Source: Geodermatophilus dictyosporus (lineage in GTDB: Bacteria; Actinomycetota; Actinomycetes; Mycobacteriales; Geodermatophilaceae). Taken from it: 64,000 nucleotides of DNA. The notes below the pieces were generated by a model. The model was not told the DNA's origin, did no database searches, and worked only from the letters and a program-made list of their open reading frames with translations. The DNA is taken from positions 124,001-188,000 of the forward strand of contig NZ_FOWQ01000001.1 in the NCBI RefSeq assembly GCF_900115505.1, written 5' to 3'. Each line of letters begins with the position of its first letter. Positions within the stretch are counted from its first letter, which is position 1. Of the stretch, positions 33,551-42,174 are shown one piece after another. The translations under genes and the position numbers were made by a program.

Positions 33551-36500
33551 ATGCCCTCCGCGGAGCTGCACGTGCCCGTCCACCCCGTCCGCTTCGTCAC
33601 CGCGGCGAGCCTGTTCGACGGGCACGACGCGGCGATCAACGTCATGCGGCGGCTGCTGCAGAGCCAGGGCGCCGAGGTGGTGCACCTCGGGCACGACCGC
33701 AGCGTCGACGCCGTCGTCCGGGCCGCGCTGGAGGAGGACGTCCAGGGCGTCGCCGTCTCCTCCTACCAGGGCGGTCACGTCGAGTACTTCGGCTACCTGG
33801 TCGACCGGCTGGCGGAGGTCGGCGCCTCGCACGTCAAGGTCTTCGGCGGCGGCGGGGGCGTCATCGTGCCCGAGGAGATCGCCGCGCTCCGGGAGCGGGG
33901 CGTGCGGATCTTCAGCCCCGAGGACGGCGCCCGCCTCGGCCTGCCCGGGATGATCAACGAGCTGATCCGCACCTGCGACGTCGACCTGACCACCGACCGG
34001 CCCGACGCCGACGCGCTGCTGACCGGCGACCCGCGCGCGCTGGCCCGGGCGATCACCGTGCTGGAGGCCGGCGCCGACGAGGCGCTGGCCGCCCGCGTCC
34101 GCGAGGCCGCCGCCGCGCGCACCGTGCCGGTGCTGGGCATCACCGGCACCGGCGGCTCGGGCAAGTCCTCGCTCACCGACGAGCTGCTGCGCCGGCTGCG
34201 CCGCGACCAGGAGGACAAGCTGCGCGTCGCCGTCCTCGCCATCGACCCCACCCGCCGCCGTGGCGGCGGCGCGCTGCTCGGCGACCGGATCCGGATGAAC
34301 GCGCTGGAGTCGGGGGAGGGCTCGCACACCTTCTTCCGCTCGATGGCCACCCGCACCGCCGGCGCGCAGGTGCCCGAGCACCTCGACGACGTGCTCGCCG
34401 CGGTCAAGGCCGCCGGCTTCGACCTGGTCGTCGTGGAGACGCCGGGCATCGGGCAGGGCGACGCGGCGATCGTGCCGTTCAGCGACGTCTCGCTCTACGT
34501 CATGACGCCGGAGTTCGGTGCGGCCAGCCAGCTCGAGAAGATCGACATGCTCGACCTCGCCGACGTCGTCGCCATCAACAAGTTCGAGCGCCGCGGTGCG
34601 GAGGACGCCCGCCGCGACGTCGCCCGGCAGATGGTGCGCAACCGCGAGGCGTTCGGGCAGCCGTGGGAGCAGATGCCGGTGTTCGGCACCAGTGCCGCCC
34701 GGTTCGACGACGACGGCGTCACCGCGCTGTACCAGGAGCTGCTCCGCCTGCTGGTGGACGAGGGGCTGCCCGCGGGCTCCGGCGTGCTGCCGCGGGTGGA
34801 CGTGCGGGCCTCGACCGGGCTGTCCAGCGTCGTCCCCTCGTCGCGGGCCCGGTACCTGGCCGACGTCGCCGAGGCGGTGCGCGGTCACCACCGGGTCACC
34901 GCGGAGCAGGCCGCCGTCGTCCGCCGCCGCCAGCACCTGACCACCGCGGCGGAGGTGCTGGAGGGTGCGGCCGCCGACGCGGCGCGCGAGGCGGCGGCCG
35001 CCGCCGACCGCGAGCTGCTGCCGGAGGTGCGCACGCTGCTGGAGGAGTGGCCGGCGCGGGTGGAGCAGTACTCGGGCGACGAGTACGTCTACACCGTGCG
35101 CGGCAAGGAGATCCGCACGCCGCTGACCCGCGAGACCCTCTCGGGCACGAAGGTGCCGCGGGTGGCGCTGCCCCGCACGCAGGACGCCGGCGAGCTGCTG
35201 GGCTTCCTGCGGCGGGAGAACCTGCCGGGCGCGTTCCCGTACACGGCCGGCGTCTTCCCGTTCAAGCGCTCGGGGGAGGCCCCGGCGCGGATGTTCGCCG
35301 GCGAGGGCGACGCGTTCCGCACCAACCGGCGCTTCCGGGTGCTGTCGGCGGGCAACGAGGCCACCCGGCTGTCGACGGCGTTCGACTCGGTCACCCTCTA
35401 CGGCCGCGACCCCGACCCGCGCCCCGACGTCTACGGCAAGGTCGGCACGTCGGGCGTCTCGATCGCCACGCTCGACGACATGCGGGTGCTCTACGACGGG
35501 TTCGACCTGTGCTCCCCGACGACGTCGGTGTCGATGACGATCAACGGGCCGGCGCCGGCGGTGCTGGCGATGTTCATGAACACCGCGATCGAGCAGCGCC
35601 TCGACCGGTTCCGCGAGGAGGAGGGGCGCGAGCCCGACGCGGGGGAGGCCGAGGAGATCCGCGCCTGGGTGCTGTCGACCGTCCGCGGCACGGTGCAGGC
35701 CGACATCCTCAAGGAGGACCAGGGCCAGAACACCTGCATCTTCTCCACCGAGTTCGCGCTGCGCTGCATGGCCGACATCCAGCAGTGGTTCATCGAGCAC
35801 CGGGTGCGCAACTTCTACTCGGTGTCGATCTCCGGCTACCACATCGCCGAGGCCGGGGCGAACCCCATCAGTCAGCTGGCCTTCACGCTGGCCAACGGCT
35901 TCACCTACGTCGAGGCCTACCTGGCACGCGGCATGGCGATCGACGACTTCGCGCCCAACCTGAGCTTCTTCTTCAGCAACGGGATGGACGCCGAGTACAC
36001 GGTGATCGGCCGGGTGGCCCGGCGGATCTGGGCGGTGGCCATGCGCGACCGCTACGGCGCCAACGCCCGCTCCCAGCAGCTGAAGTACCACGTGCAGACG
36101 TCGGGCCGGTCGCTGCACGCGCAGGAGATGGACTTCAACGACATCCGCACCACGCTGCAGGCGCTGTGCGCGATCTACGACAACGCCAACTCGCTGCACA
36201 CCAACGCCTACGACGAGGCGGTGACCACGCCGTCGGAGCACTCGGTGCGCCGCGCGCTGGCCATCCAGATGATCATCGACCGGGAGTGGGGGCTCGCCGG
36301 CAACGAGAACCCGCTGCAGGGGTCGGCCGTCGTCGACGAGCTGACCGACCTGGTCGAGGAGGCGGTGCTGGCCGAGTTCGACCGGATCGCCGAGCGCGGC
36401 GGCGTGCTGGGTGCCATGGAGACCGGCTACCAGCGCGGCAAGATCCAGGACGAGTCGATGCTCTACGAGCACCGCAAGCACGACGGGTCGCTGCCGATCG

Positions 36501-36787
36501 TCGGCGTCAACACGTTCCTCGACCCGCACCGCGACGAGACCCCGCCGAAGCCGGTGGAGCTGGCGCGGGCCACCGAGGCGGAGAAGCAGTCGCAGCTGCA
36601 GCGGCTGGCCGACTTCCAGGCCCGGCACGCCGACGAGGCACCGGCCGCGCTGGCGCGGCTCCAGGAGGCGGCGACGTCGGGCGGGAACGTGTTCGAGGCG
36701 CTGATGGACGCCGTCCGGTCCTGCTCGCTCGGGCAGATCTCGGAGGCCTTCTTCGAGGTGGGCGGCCAGTACCGCAGGAACGTCTGA
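33551..36787 (+). CDS. icmF: Fused isobutyryl-CoA mutase IcmF
   Basis: 1078 residues in the IcmF layout: a B12-binding domain (about 13-150; RFVTAASLFDGHDAAINVMR carries the His that ligates cobalamin), a MeaB/ArgK-like G-protein chaperone with Walker A GTGGSGKSS at about 199-207, and the (beta/alpha)8 acyl-CoA mutase domain at the C-terminus (SPTTSVSMTINGPAPAVLAM, KEDQGQNTCIF). It interconverts isobutyryl-CoA and n-butyryl-CoA, linking valine and branched acids to butyrate and beta-oxidation, with adenosylcobalamin. The G domain loads and protects the cofactor. It is followed by a BtuF-like gene with a 1-nt overlap. Confidence 0.95.
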   Translation: MPSAELHVPVHPVRFVTAASLFDGHDAAINVMRRLLQSQGAEVVHLGHDRSVDAVVRAALEEDVQGVAVSSYQGGHVEYFGYLVDRLAEVGASHVKVFGGGGGVIVPEEIAALRERGVRIFSPEDGARLGLPGMINELIRTCDVDLTTDRPDADALLTGDPRALARAITVLEAGADEALAARVREAAAARTVPVLGITGTGGSGKSSLTDELLRRLRRDQEDKLRVAVLAIDPTRRRGGGALLGDRIRMNALESGEGSHTFFRSMATRTAGAQVPEHLDDVLAAVKAAGFDLVVVETPGIGQGDAAIVPFSDVSLYVMTPEFGAASQLEKIDMLDLADVVAINKFERRGAEDARRDVARQMVRNREAFGQPWEQMPVFGTSAARFDDDGVTALYQELLRLLVDEGLPAGSGVLPRVDVRASTGLSSVVPSSRARYLADVAEAVRGHHRVTAEQAAVVRRRQHLTTAAEVLEGAAADAAREAAAAADRELLPEVRTLLEEWPARVEQYSGDEYVYTVRGKEIRTPLTRETLSGTKVPRVALPRTQDAGELLGFLRRENLPGAFPYTAGVFPFKRSGEAPARMFAGEGDAFRTNRRFRVLSAGNEATRLSTAFDSVTLYGRDPDPRPDVYGKVGTSGVSIATLDDMRVLYDGFDLCSPTTSVSMTINGPAPAVLAMFMNTAIEQRLDRFREEEGREPDAGEAEEIRAWVLSTVRGTVQADILKEDQGQNTCIFSTEFALRCMADIQQWFIEHRVRNFYSVSISGYHIAEAGANPISQLAFTLANGFTYVEAYLARGMAIDDFAPNLSFFFSNGMDAEYTVIGRVARRIWAVAMRDRYGANARSQQLKYHVQTSGRSLHAQEMDFNDIRTTLQALCAIYDNANSLHTNAYDEAVTTPSEHSVRRALAIQMIIDREWGLAGNENPLQGSAVVDELTDLVEEAVLAEFDRIAERGGVLGAMETGYQRGKIQDESMLYEHRKHDGSLPIVGVNTFLDPHRDETPPKPVELARATEAEKQSQLQRLADFQARHADEAPAALARLQEAATSGGNVFEALMDAVRSCSLGQISEAFFEVGGQYRRNV

Positions 36788-37617
36788 TGGAGGGCCCCGC
36801 TGCCCCCCACCACTCGCTCCGCTCGTGGCGGGACCCTGCAGCGGGGCCGTTCCGGCACGTCACCACCGATGACCTCGGGGAGCCGGTGCCGCTGGCCGGG
36901 CCGCCGCGGCGGGTGGTGTCGCTGGTGCCCTCGCTCACCGAGGCGCTGGCGGTCACCGTGCCCGACCGGCTGGTGGGTGCCACCGACTGGTGCACCCACC
37001 CGGCCGGCCTCGACGTCGCCCGCGTGCGGGGGACCAAGAACCCCGACCGGGCCGCGATCGCCGCGCTCGGGCCGGACCTCGTCGTCTGCAACCGGGAGGA
37101 GAACCGGAGGCTCGACGTCGACCGGCTGCGCGCGGCCGGCGTGCCGGTGTGGGTGACGGTGATCGAGACCGTCGAGGAGGCGCTGGCCTCGATGCGCCGG
37201 CTGTTCGCCGAGGTGCTCGACGTGGGGGAGCCGGCCTGGCTGACGGCCGCCGCCCGCGAGTGGTCCCGGCCGGCACTCTCGCCCTCCCGCCGGGCGGCCG
37301 TGCCGGTCTGGCGGGACCCGTGGATGGTGGTCGGCCCGCGCACCTTCACCGGCGACGTGCTGGCCCGGCTCGGGCTGGCCAACGTCTTCGGGGCGGGGGA
37401 GGACCGCTATCCGCACGTCGCGGTCGACGACGTCCTGGCGGCGCGGCCCGACGTCGTCCTGCTGCCCGACGAGCCGTACCTGTTCACCGCCGACGACGGC
37501 CCCGAGGCGTTCCCCGGCGTGCGGTCGGTGCTGGTGTCCGGGCGGGCGCTGACCTGGTACGGCCCGTCGCTGGCCACCGCCCGCGCGCAGCTGCTCGCGG
37601 CGCTCGGGGACCGCTGA
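36787..37617 (+). CDS. BtuF-like helical-backbone metal receptor, cytoplasmic
   Basis: 276 residues of the helical-backbone metal/cobalamin receptor family: PPRRVVSLVPSLTEALAVTV, VGATDWCTHPAGL, NPDRAAIAALGPDLVVCNRE and LLPDEPYLF. No signal peptide or lipobox is present, so it is not a periplasmic BtuF. The first 22 residues are encoded by a palindromic repeat (36793-36848) and look like an added tail. The ATG overlaps the icmF stop (TGATG). Linkage to an adenosylcobalamin enzyme suggests a cytoplasmic cobalamin-binding role; this is inference. Confidence 0.8.
   Translation: MEGPAAPHHSLRSWRDPAAGPFRHVTTDDLGEPVPLAGPPRRVVSLVPSLTEALAVTVPDRLVGATDWCTHPAGLDVARVRGTKNPDRAAIAALGPDLVVCNREENRRLDVDRLRAAGVPVWVTVIETVEEALASMRRLFAEVLDVGEPAWLTAAAREWSRPALSPSRRAAVPVWRDPWMVVGPRTFTGDVLARLGLANVFGAGEDRYPHVAVDDVLAARPDVVLLPDEPYLFTADDGPEAFPGVRSVLVSGRALTWYGPSLATARAQLLAALGDR
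36793..36848. repeat. Palindromic repeat element overlapping the start of the BtuF-like gene
   Basis: GGCCCCGCTGC (36793-36803) and GCAGCGGGGCC (36838-36848) are perfect 11-bp inverted arms. The inner part contains CCACTCGCTCCGCTCGTGG, itself partly palindromic, and GTGGCGGGACC. That last string also forms an arm of the inverted repeat at 24827-24860. The element lies just after the icmF stop, where it could fold as a terminator, yet it is read in frame as the N-terminus of the next protein. Confidence 0.65.
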
Positions 37618-37637
37618 CCGGTCCGTCGCCCGGCGGC

Positions 37638-38216
37638 TCAGGCGAGGGAGCGGCGCACGAGCACCCGGGGGAAGCCGCCGGCGACGGCGTCGGTGTCGGC
37701 GACCTTGGTGAACCCGGCCGCCTCGAACAGCCTCCGCGTGCCGACGTAGGCCATCGTCGTGTCGACCCGCCGGTCCCCGCTGTCGGCCGGGTAGCCCTCG
37801 ACGGCGGGGGCACCCTGCGACGCCGCGTAGTCGACGGCGCCGCGGACGAGCGCGTGCGCGACGCCCTGCCCGCGGTGGCCGGGGCGCACCCGCACGCACC
37901 ACAGCGACCACACCGGCAGGTCGTCGACGTGCGGGATCTTCGTCGACCGCTCGAAGGGCAGCTCCGCCCGTGGCGCGACGGCGGCCCAGCCGACCACCTC
38001 GCCACCGTCGTAGGCCAGCACACCCGGGGCGACCGGACGGCGGGTCAGCTCGCGGACGTACTCGCGCCGTGCCGTCCCCACCAGCTCGCGGTTGGTGCGC
38101 GAGTCGACCCGGTGACTGAGGCACCAGCAGACGTTCGCGTCGGGGTTCCTCGGCCCGAGCACCGTGGCGACGTCGTCGAAGACTTCCTCCGTGGCCGGCC
38201 GGACCTCGATGCCCAT
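37638..38216 (-). CDS. GNAT-family N-acetyltransferase
   Basis: 192 residues with the GNAT fold. SLWCVRVRPGHRGQGVAHAL is the acetyl-CoA pyrophosphate loop (R/Q-x-x-G-x-G/A), and VEGYPADSGDRRV is typical of the subgroup with a Cys-rich N-terminal region (NVCWCLSHR). The substrate is unknown. On the minus strand TAGCGT (38228-38223) lies 6 nt before the ATG, so the mRNA is expected to be leaderless. It converges with the BtuF-like gene with 20 nt between stops. Confidence 0.87.
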   Translation of the reverse strand: MGIEVRPATEEVFDDVATVLGPRNPDANVCWCLSHRVDSRTNRELVGTARREYVRELTRRPVAPGVLAYDGGEVVGWAAVAPRAELPFERSTKIPHVDDLPVWSLWCVRVRPGHRGQGVAHALVRGAVDYAASQGAPAVEGYPADSGDRRVDTTMAYVGTRRLFEAAGFTKVADTDAVAGGFPRVLVRRSLA

Positions 38217-38225
38217 CGCGCGACG

Positions 38226-38795
38226 CTAGCGGCCGGGCGCGACGCCCGCGAGGAACCGCGCCACGATCCCCGTCCACCGCTCGCGGGCGGCCTCGTTGGC
38301 CTCGGGGGTGGGCAGCCCCACCTGGGTGGCCACGAGGGACGCCGTCCCGTTCCGCTTCGGCTCGCTGGTGACCACCACCGACGAGCCGTCGACGGCCCGC
38401 GTCCGCCAGGTGGTGCGGCGGTCGGTGCCGCTGACCCTCGGGGTCCCGCCGGCCACGACCTCCTGCACGGCGGCGTCGCCGTCGGCGAAGGCCCGCCAGC
38501 GCGCCATGAGCTCGGTCATCGGCAGCGGCGTCGCCCGGCTGACGCTCGTCTGGAAGGTGCCGTCGGAGCGCTGCCCCGGCACCCGCCGGCCGATGTGGTG
38601 CTCGTAGGCGACGGTCACCGACTGCGTCCACCAGCCGCGCTGCTCGAATACGTCACCGAGCTCCTCGTACACGCGCAGCGCGATCGCCCCGTGGTCGAGG
38701 TCGCGCGCGCCGATCGCGTCCAGGAAGCGCAGCCACTCGTCCCACGTGCGGCCCGTGGTCCGCTCGATCGGCCCGATGCGGGGGTTGACCGGCAT
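38226..38795 (-). CDS. DUF4287-like / SRPBCC-type hypothetical protein
   Basis: 189 residues. The N-terminal third (GPIERTTGRTWDEWLRFLDA, then ARDLDHGAIALRVYEEL) resembles the DUF4287 helical domain, and the rest (TVAYEHHIGRRV onward, with KRNGTASLVATQVGLP) resembles a START/SRPBCC hydrophobic-ligand fold. No reaction is known. On the minus strand CAGGAT (38808-38803) lies 7 nt before the ATG, so the transcript is probably leaderless. The gene ends 9 nt before the start of the acetyltransferase gene. Confidence 0.72.
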   Translation of the reverse strand: MPVNPRIGPIERTTGRTWDEWLRFLDAIGARDLDHGAIALRVYEELGDVFEQRGWWTQSVTVAYEHHIGRRVPGQRSDGTFQTSVSRATPLPMTELMARWRAFADGDAAVQEVVAGGTPRVSGTDRRTTWRTRAVDGSSVVVTSEPKRNGTASLVATQVGLPTPEANEAARERWTGIVARFLAGVAPGR

Positions 38796-38860
38796 GCGCG
38801 CGATCCTGCCGGACCCGCGATCAGGGCGGGCCGGACGTCGTCGGCGTGCCACCATGCGCC

Positions 38861-39154
38861 ATGAGCAGCGACGTCGCCGTCGAGGTCAGCGCCCTGGCGA
38901 TCAACGTCACCGTCCCCGAGGACCTGCGCTGGACCGACACCCGGCGCGGCGAGGAGTTCCTGCTGACCACGCTCAACGTCCGCCTGCTGCCCGACGGGCA
39001 CCTCGCGGCGAAGGCGTACGGCCGGCCCACCGCCGGCGGCCGCGGTGCCTACGTCTCCTTCCCCGTCCCCGCCCGGGAGGAGCTGGTGTCGCTGGTGTCC
39101 GACGCGGCCGACCGCGCCGCGCAGCTCTGGTCGGCCCACCGCGGCCCCGGCTGA
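38861..39154 (+). CDS. Small hypothetical protein (97 residues)
   Basis: 97 residues, beta-rich with a C-terminal helix: EVSALAINVTVPEDLRWTDT, then LLTTLNVRLLPDGHLAAKAY and REELVSLVSDAADRAAQLW. I do not recognise the family. It has no membrane segment or signal peptide. The ATG has no Shine-Dalgarno, and CACCAT lies 5 nt upstream. Codon use is like the neighbours, which supports it being real. It is divergent from the DUF4287-like gene. Confidence 0.6.
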   Translation: MSSDVAVEVSALAINVTVPEDLRWTDTRRGEEFLLTTLNVRLLPDGHLAAKAYGRPTAGGRGAYVSFPVPAREELVSLVSDAADRAAQLWSAHRGPG

Positions 39155-39192
39155 GGCCGGCCGTCCGCGGCCCGCGCGGCCCCGACGGACCC

Positions 39193-39537
39193 TCAGTCGA
39201 CCGGTGCCCCGCCGAAGCCGATCTCGTCGCCGTCCGGGTCCCGGTAGGTGACCTTCCGGACCCCGTCGGCGTACGTCTCCCGCTCGGCCGGCTCGATGCG
39301 CGGGGCGGCGATCCCCGCGCCCCACGCGTCGAGGTCGTCGACGAACAGCGTGTGCATCGCGTGGCCGGCGTGCGCGGGCCGCAGGTCGGTGTACACGCAC
39401 CGGTGCCCGCCGAGCTCCCACACGGCCTCGACGTCGTCGGGCCGGATGGCCGGGGCCGCGCCGAGCAGCGGCTCGTACCAGGCCAGCACCCGCCCGTGGT
39501 CGCTCACCGGGATGCCCGCGAACAGCTCCACCGCCAC
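39193..39537 (-). CDS. VOC-family (glyoxalase-like) protein
   Basis: 114 residues: VELFAGIPVSDHGRVLAWYE opens the first beta-alpha-beta-beta-beta unit with a His as potential metal ligand, and VRKVTYRDPDGDEIGFGGAP closes the second with the Asp-Pro-Asp-Gly motif and an acidic ligand. VOC proteins include glyoxalases, dioxygenases and antibiotic-binding proteins; the class is not resolved. The GTG start at 39537 or 39531 is uncertain. Confidence 0.78.
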   Translation of the reverse strand: MAVELFAGIPVSDHGRVLAWYEPLLGAAPAIRPDDVEAVWELGGHRCVYTDLRPAHAGHAMHTLFVDDLDAWGAGIAAPRIEPAERETYADGVRKVTYRDPDGDEIGFGGAPVD

Positions 39538-39665
39538 GGCCGGAGGCCGGCCCGGTCGGTGCTCCCGGACTCCGGTGGGCCCCGACGAGGTCTGCGGCGC
39601 CGACCTGCCCTGCGCCCGGGCCGTGGTCGCCGACGCCGCGAGCCGCACGGGGACGGCGTCCGGCG

Positions 39666-40268
39666 TCAGCGCGCGCGGTCGTAGACGGCGCAGTGTGCCC
39701 CGGTGCCGGAGACGGTGCTGCCGGTGAGCGTCCAGCGGGCGGGGGACGGGTCGTCGTCGAAGAGGCGCGGGCCGTCGCCGAGCACCTCGGGGCACCAGAC
39801 GACGGCCAGCCGGTCGAGGGCGTCGACGGCCAGCAGCCGGGTGACGACGCTCCCGCCGAGGACGAGGACGTCGCCCCCGCGCTGGCGGCGCAGGTGGGAG
39901 GCGACCTGGAACGGGTCGACCTCGAGCACCCAGCTGTTGGCCCACCCCGCCTCGGTCATGGTGGCGGAGAAGACGATCTTCTCGACGTCGTCGAGCCAGC
40001 CGGCGAACGCGCGGTCGCGGGCGTCGGCGGCGGCGTCGCCGGCCACCGGCGGCCAGGCCCCCCGGGCGCGCACGAAGTCGTCCTCGCCGAGCAGCGCGGT
40101 CGTCGCCGCGGCGTGCAGCCGCTCCCGGTGCTCGCGGACGGCGTCGTCGCGCAGGTGCGGCGCGGCCCAGTCCGGGGCGTCGGAGGCGCCGGCGACGCGC
40201 CCGTCCAGCGTCGCGAGGACGCTGCCGACCAGGGTCCTGCCGCCGCCTGCTCCGGGCACGCCGCCCAT
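39666..40268 (-). CDS. RibD C-terminal / dihydrofolate-reductase-like protein
   Basis: 200 residues of the RibD_C family: RTLVGSVLATLDGRVAGASD at the start, ALLGEDDFVRARGAWPP, EKIVFSATM, GGDVLVLGGSVVTRLLAVDA for the nucleotide-binding part and PEVLGDGPRLFDDD near the end. It is a likely NADPH-dependent reductase of unknown substrate and is related to, but clearly distinct from, the copy at 19593-20141. No Shine-Dalgarno is visible before the ATG. Confidence 0.83.
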   Translation of the reverse strand: MGGVPGAGGGRTLVGSVLATLDGRVAGASDAPDWAAPHLRDDAVREHRERLHAAATTALLGEDDFVRARGAWPPVAGDAAADARDRAFAGWLDDVEKIVFSATMTEAGWANSWVLEVDPFQVASHLRRQRGGDVLVLGGSVVTRLLAVDALDRLAVVWCPEVLGDGPRLFDDDPSPARWTLTGSTVSGTGAHCAVYDRAR

Positions 40269-40317
40269 CAGACCAGCGCGCGCCCGGCGGCACCAGACGG
40301 TCGCGGCCCGCCGTGGG

Positions 40318-40323
40318 CAGGAT
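40318..40323 (+). promoter_or_regulatory. -10 box of a leaderless mRNA (CAGGAT)
   Basis: CAGGAT ends 7 nt before the ATG at 40331, with no Shine-Dalgarno between them. Confidence 0.45.
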
Positions 40324-40330
40324 GGGCGGC

Positions 40331-40771
40331 ATGCCGCGGCTGCTCGTCGTCCACCACACGCCCTCGCCGAACCTGCAGGCGGTGCTGGAGGCGGTCCGGG
40401 AGGGCGTGGCGATGGTGGCGGAGGCCGAGCTGGCCGAGCGGCCGGCGCTGTCGGCCGGGCCGGCCGACCTGCTGGCCGCCGACGGCGTGCTGCTGGGCAC
40501 CCCGGCCAACATCGGCTACATGAGCGGCGCGCTCAAGCACTTCTTCGACACCGTCTACTACCCCTGCCTGGACGCCACCGTCGGGCTGCCCTTCGGCGTC
40601 TACGTGCACGGCGGCGACGACACCGCCGGTGCGCTCAGGGCGATCGGCACGATCACCGGCGCGCTGCGGTGGAGGCAGGTCGCCGCACCGCTGAGCCTCA
40701 CCGGCGCCCCCACCAAGGACGACCTGGAGGCGGTCCGCGAGCTCGCCGCCACCGTCGCGGTGAGCCTGTAG
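40331..40771 (+). CDS. Flavodoxin-fold NAD(P)H-dependent reductase
   Basis: 146 residues of the flavodoxin/NADPH-FMN reductase fold. PRLLVVHHTPSPNLQAVLEA is the phosphate-binding loop, and LLGTPANIGYMSGALKHFFD with the TVYYPCLDATVGLPFGVYVH segment is typical of the flavodoxin_2-like group. It binds FMN and probably passes electrons to a small acceptor. The ATG lies 7 nt behind CAGGAT. It is followed at 25 nt by a disulfide-reductase gene. Confidence 0.83.
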   Translation: MPRLLVVHHTPSPNLQAVLEAVREGVAMVAEAELAERPALSAGPADLLAADGVLLGTPANIGYMSGALKHFFDTVYYPCLDATVGLPFGVYVHGGDDTAGALRAIGTITGALRWRQVAAPLSLTGAPTKDDLEAVRELAATVAVSL

Positions 40772-40784
40772 CCGCGCGGCGCCC

Positions 40785-40790
40785 TAGCCT
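40785..40790 (+). promoter_or_regulatory. -10 box of a leaderless mRNA (TAGCCT)
   Basis: TAGCCT ends 6 nt before the GTG start at 40797 of the disulfide-reductase gene. Confidence 0.5.
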
Positions 40791-40796
40791 GCGAGG

Positions 40797-42170
40797 GTGA
40801 GCAAGCGCCTCGTCGTCATCGGAGGGGACGCCGCCGGGGGCAGCGCGGCGTCGCAGGCGAAGAAGCGGCGGCCCGACCTCGACGTCGTCCTGTTCGAGCG
40901 CGGCCGGGCGACCTCGTACTCCGCCTGCGGCATCCCGTACTGGATCGCCGGCACCGTGGAGCGCGAGACGCAGCTGGTCGCCCGCACTCCCGAGCAGCAC
41001 CGCGCCGCCGGCCTCGACGTCCGGATGCGGACCGAGGTGGTCGGCATCGACACCGACGAGGGGGTCGTGCACTGGCGCGACCTCGAGACCGGCACCGAGG
41101 GCACCGAGGGCTACGACGACCTCGTCTACGCCACCGGCAGCGTGCCGATGCGCCCGCCGGTCGAGGGCATCGACGCGCAGGGCGTGTACGGGGTGCAGGT
41201 GCTCGACGACGGCGTCGCGCTGCGGGCCGAGCTCGACAGCGGACGCGTGCAGCGGGTCGTCGTCGTCGGCGGCGGCTACATCGGGCTGGAGATCGCCGAG
41301 GCCTGCCGGATCCGCGGGCTGGAGGTCACCGTCGTCGACCTGTCGGCCACGCCGGTGGGCACCTTCGACCCCGACGTCGGCGCGATCATCGCCGAGGCGG
41401 TCCGCTGCGAGGACATCGAGCTGGTGCTCTCCGACGGCGTCGCCGCCATCGACGTCGGCCCCGACGGGAGGGCCCGCGCGGTGGTCACCCGGAGCGGCCG
41501 CGAGCTGCCCGCCGACCTCGTCGTCCTGGGCCTGGGCGTGCGGCCGAACGTGCGGCTGGCCCAGGAGGCCGGCATCCCGCTGGGCACCTCGGGCGGCATC
41601 GCCGTCGACCAGCGGATGCGCACCCAGGTCCCCGGGGTGTGGGCGGCCGGCGACTGCGTCGAGTCGGTGCACCGCCTGTCGAAGCAGCGGGTGGTGGTGG
41701 CGCTCGGCACCCACGCCAACAAGCAGGGCCGGGTGGCCGGCATCAACATCGGCGGCGGGTACGCCACCTTCCCCGGCGTCATCGGGACGGCGATCACGAA
41801 GATCTGCGCCACCGAGGCCGCCCGCACCGGGCTGTCGGAGGCCGAGGCCGAGGCGGCCGGGTACTCCTTCGTCACCGCGGCGGTGGACTCGACGACCAAG
41901 GCCGGCTACTTCCCGGGCGCCACCCCGATCCGGGTCAAGATGATCGCCGAGCGCCGCAGCGGCCGGCTGCTGGGCGCCCAGGTGGTCGGCAAGGAGGGGG
42001 CGGCCAAGCGGGTCGACGCGCTGGCGATCGCCATCTGGAACGAGATGACCGTCGACGAGGTGCTCTCCCTCGACCTGTCCTACGCCCCGCCGTTCGCGCC
42101 GGTGTGGGACCCGGTGCTCATCGCCGCGCGCAAGGCGTTCGAGGCCGTCGAGGCCGACACCCGCAGCTGA
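40797..42170 (+). CDS. FAD-dependent pyridine nucleotide-disulfide oxidoreductase (CoA-disulfide reductase-like)
   Basis: 457 residues. RLVVIGGDAAGGSAASQAKK binds FAD, and SYSACGIPYWIAG carries the single active-site Cys of CoA-disulfide reductases and NADH oxidases. VVVVGGGYIGLEIAEACRIR binds NAD(P)H, and PGVWAAGDCVESVHRL is the second FAD motif. The C-terminal dimerisation domain contains LDLSYAPPFAPVWDPVLIAA with the Tyr/Pro pattern of CoADR. It likely reduces CoA disulfide or a related low-molecular-weight disulfide or persulfide. Its stop is 4 nt from the converging aminotransferase gene. Confidence 0.88.
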   Translation: MSKRLVVIGGDAAGGSAASQAKKRRPDLDVVLFERGRATSYSACGIPYWIAGTVERETQLVARTPEQHRAAGLDVRMRTEVVGIDTDEGVVHWRDLETGTEGTEGYDDLVYATGSVPMRPPVEGIDAQGVYGVQVLDDGVALRAELDSGRVQRVVVVGGGYIGLEIAEACRIRGLEVTVVDLSATPVGTFDPDVGAIIAEAVRCEDIELVLSDGVAAIDVGPDGRARAVVTRSGRELPADLVVLGLGVRPNVRLAQEAGIPLGTSGGIAVDQRMRTQVPGVWAAGDCVESVHRLSKQRVVVALGTHANKQGRVAGINIGGGYATFPGVIGTAITKICATEAARTGLSEAEAEAAGYSFVTAAVDSTTKAGYFPGATPIRVKMIAERRSGRLLGAQVVGKEGAAKRVDALAIAIWNEMTVDEVLSLDLSYAPPFAPVWDPVLIAARKAFEAVEADTRS

Positions 42171-42174
42171 CCGC

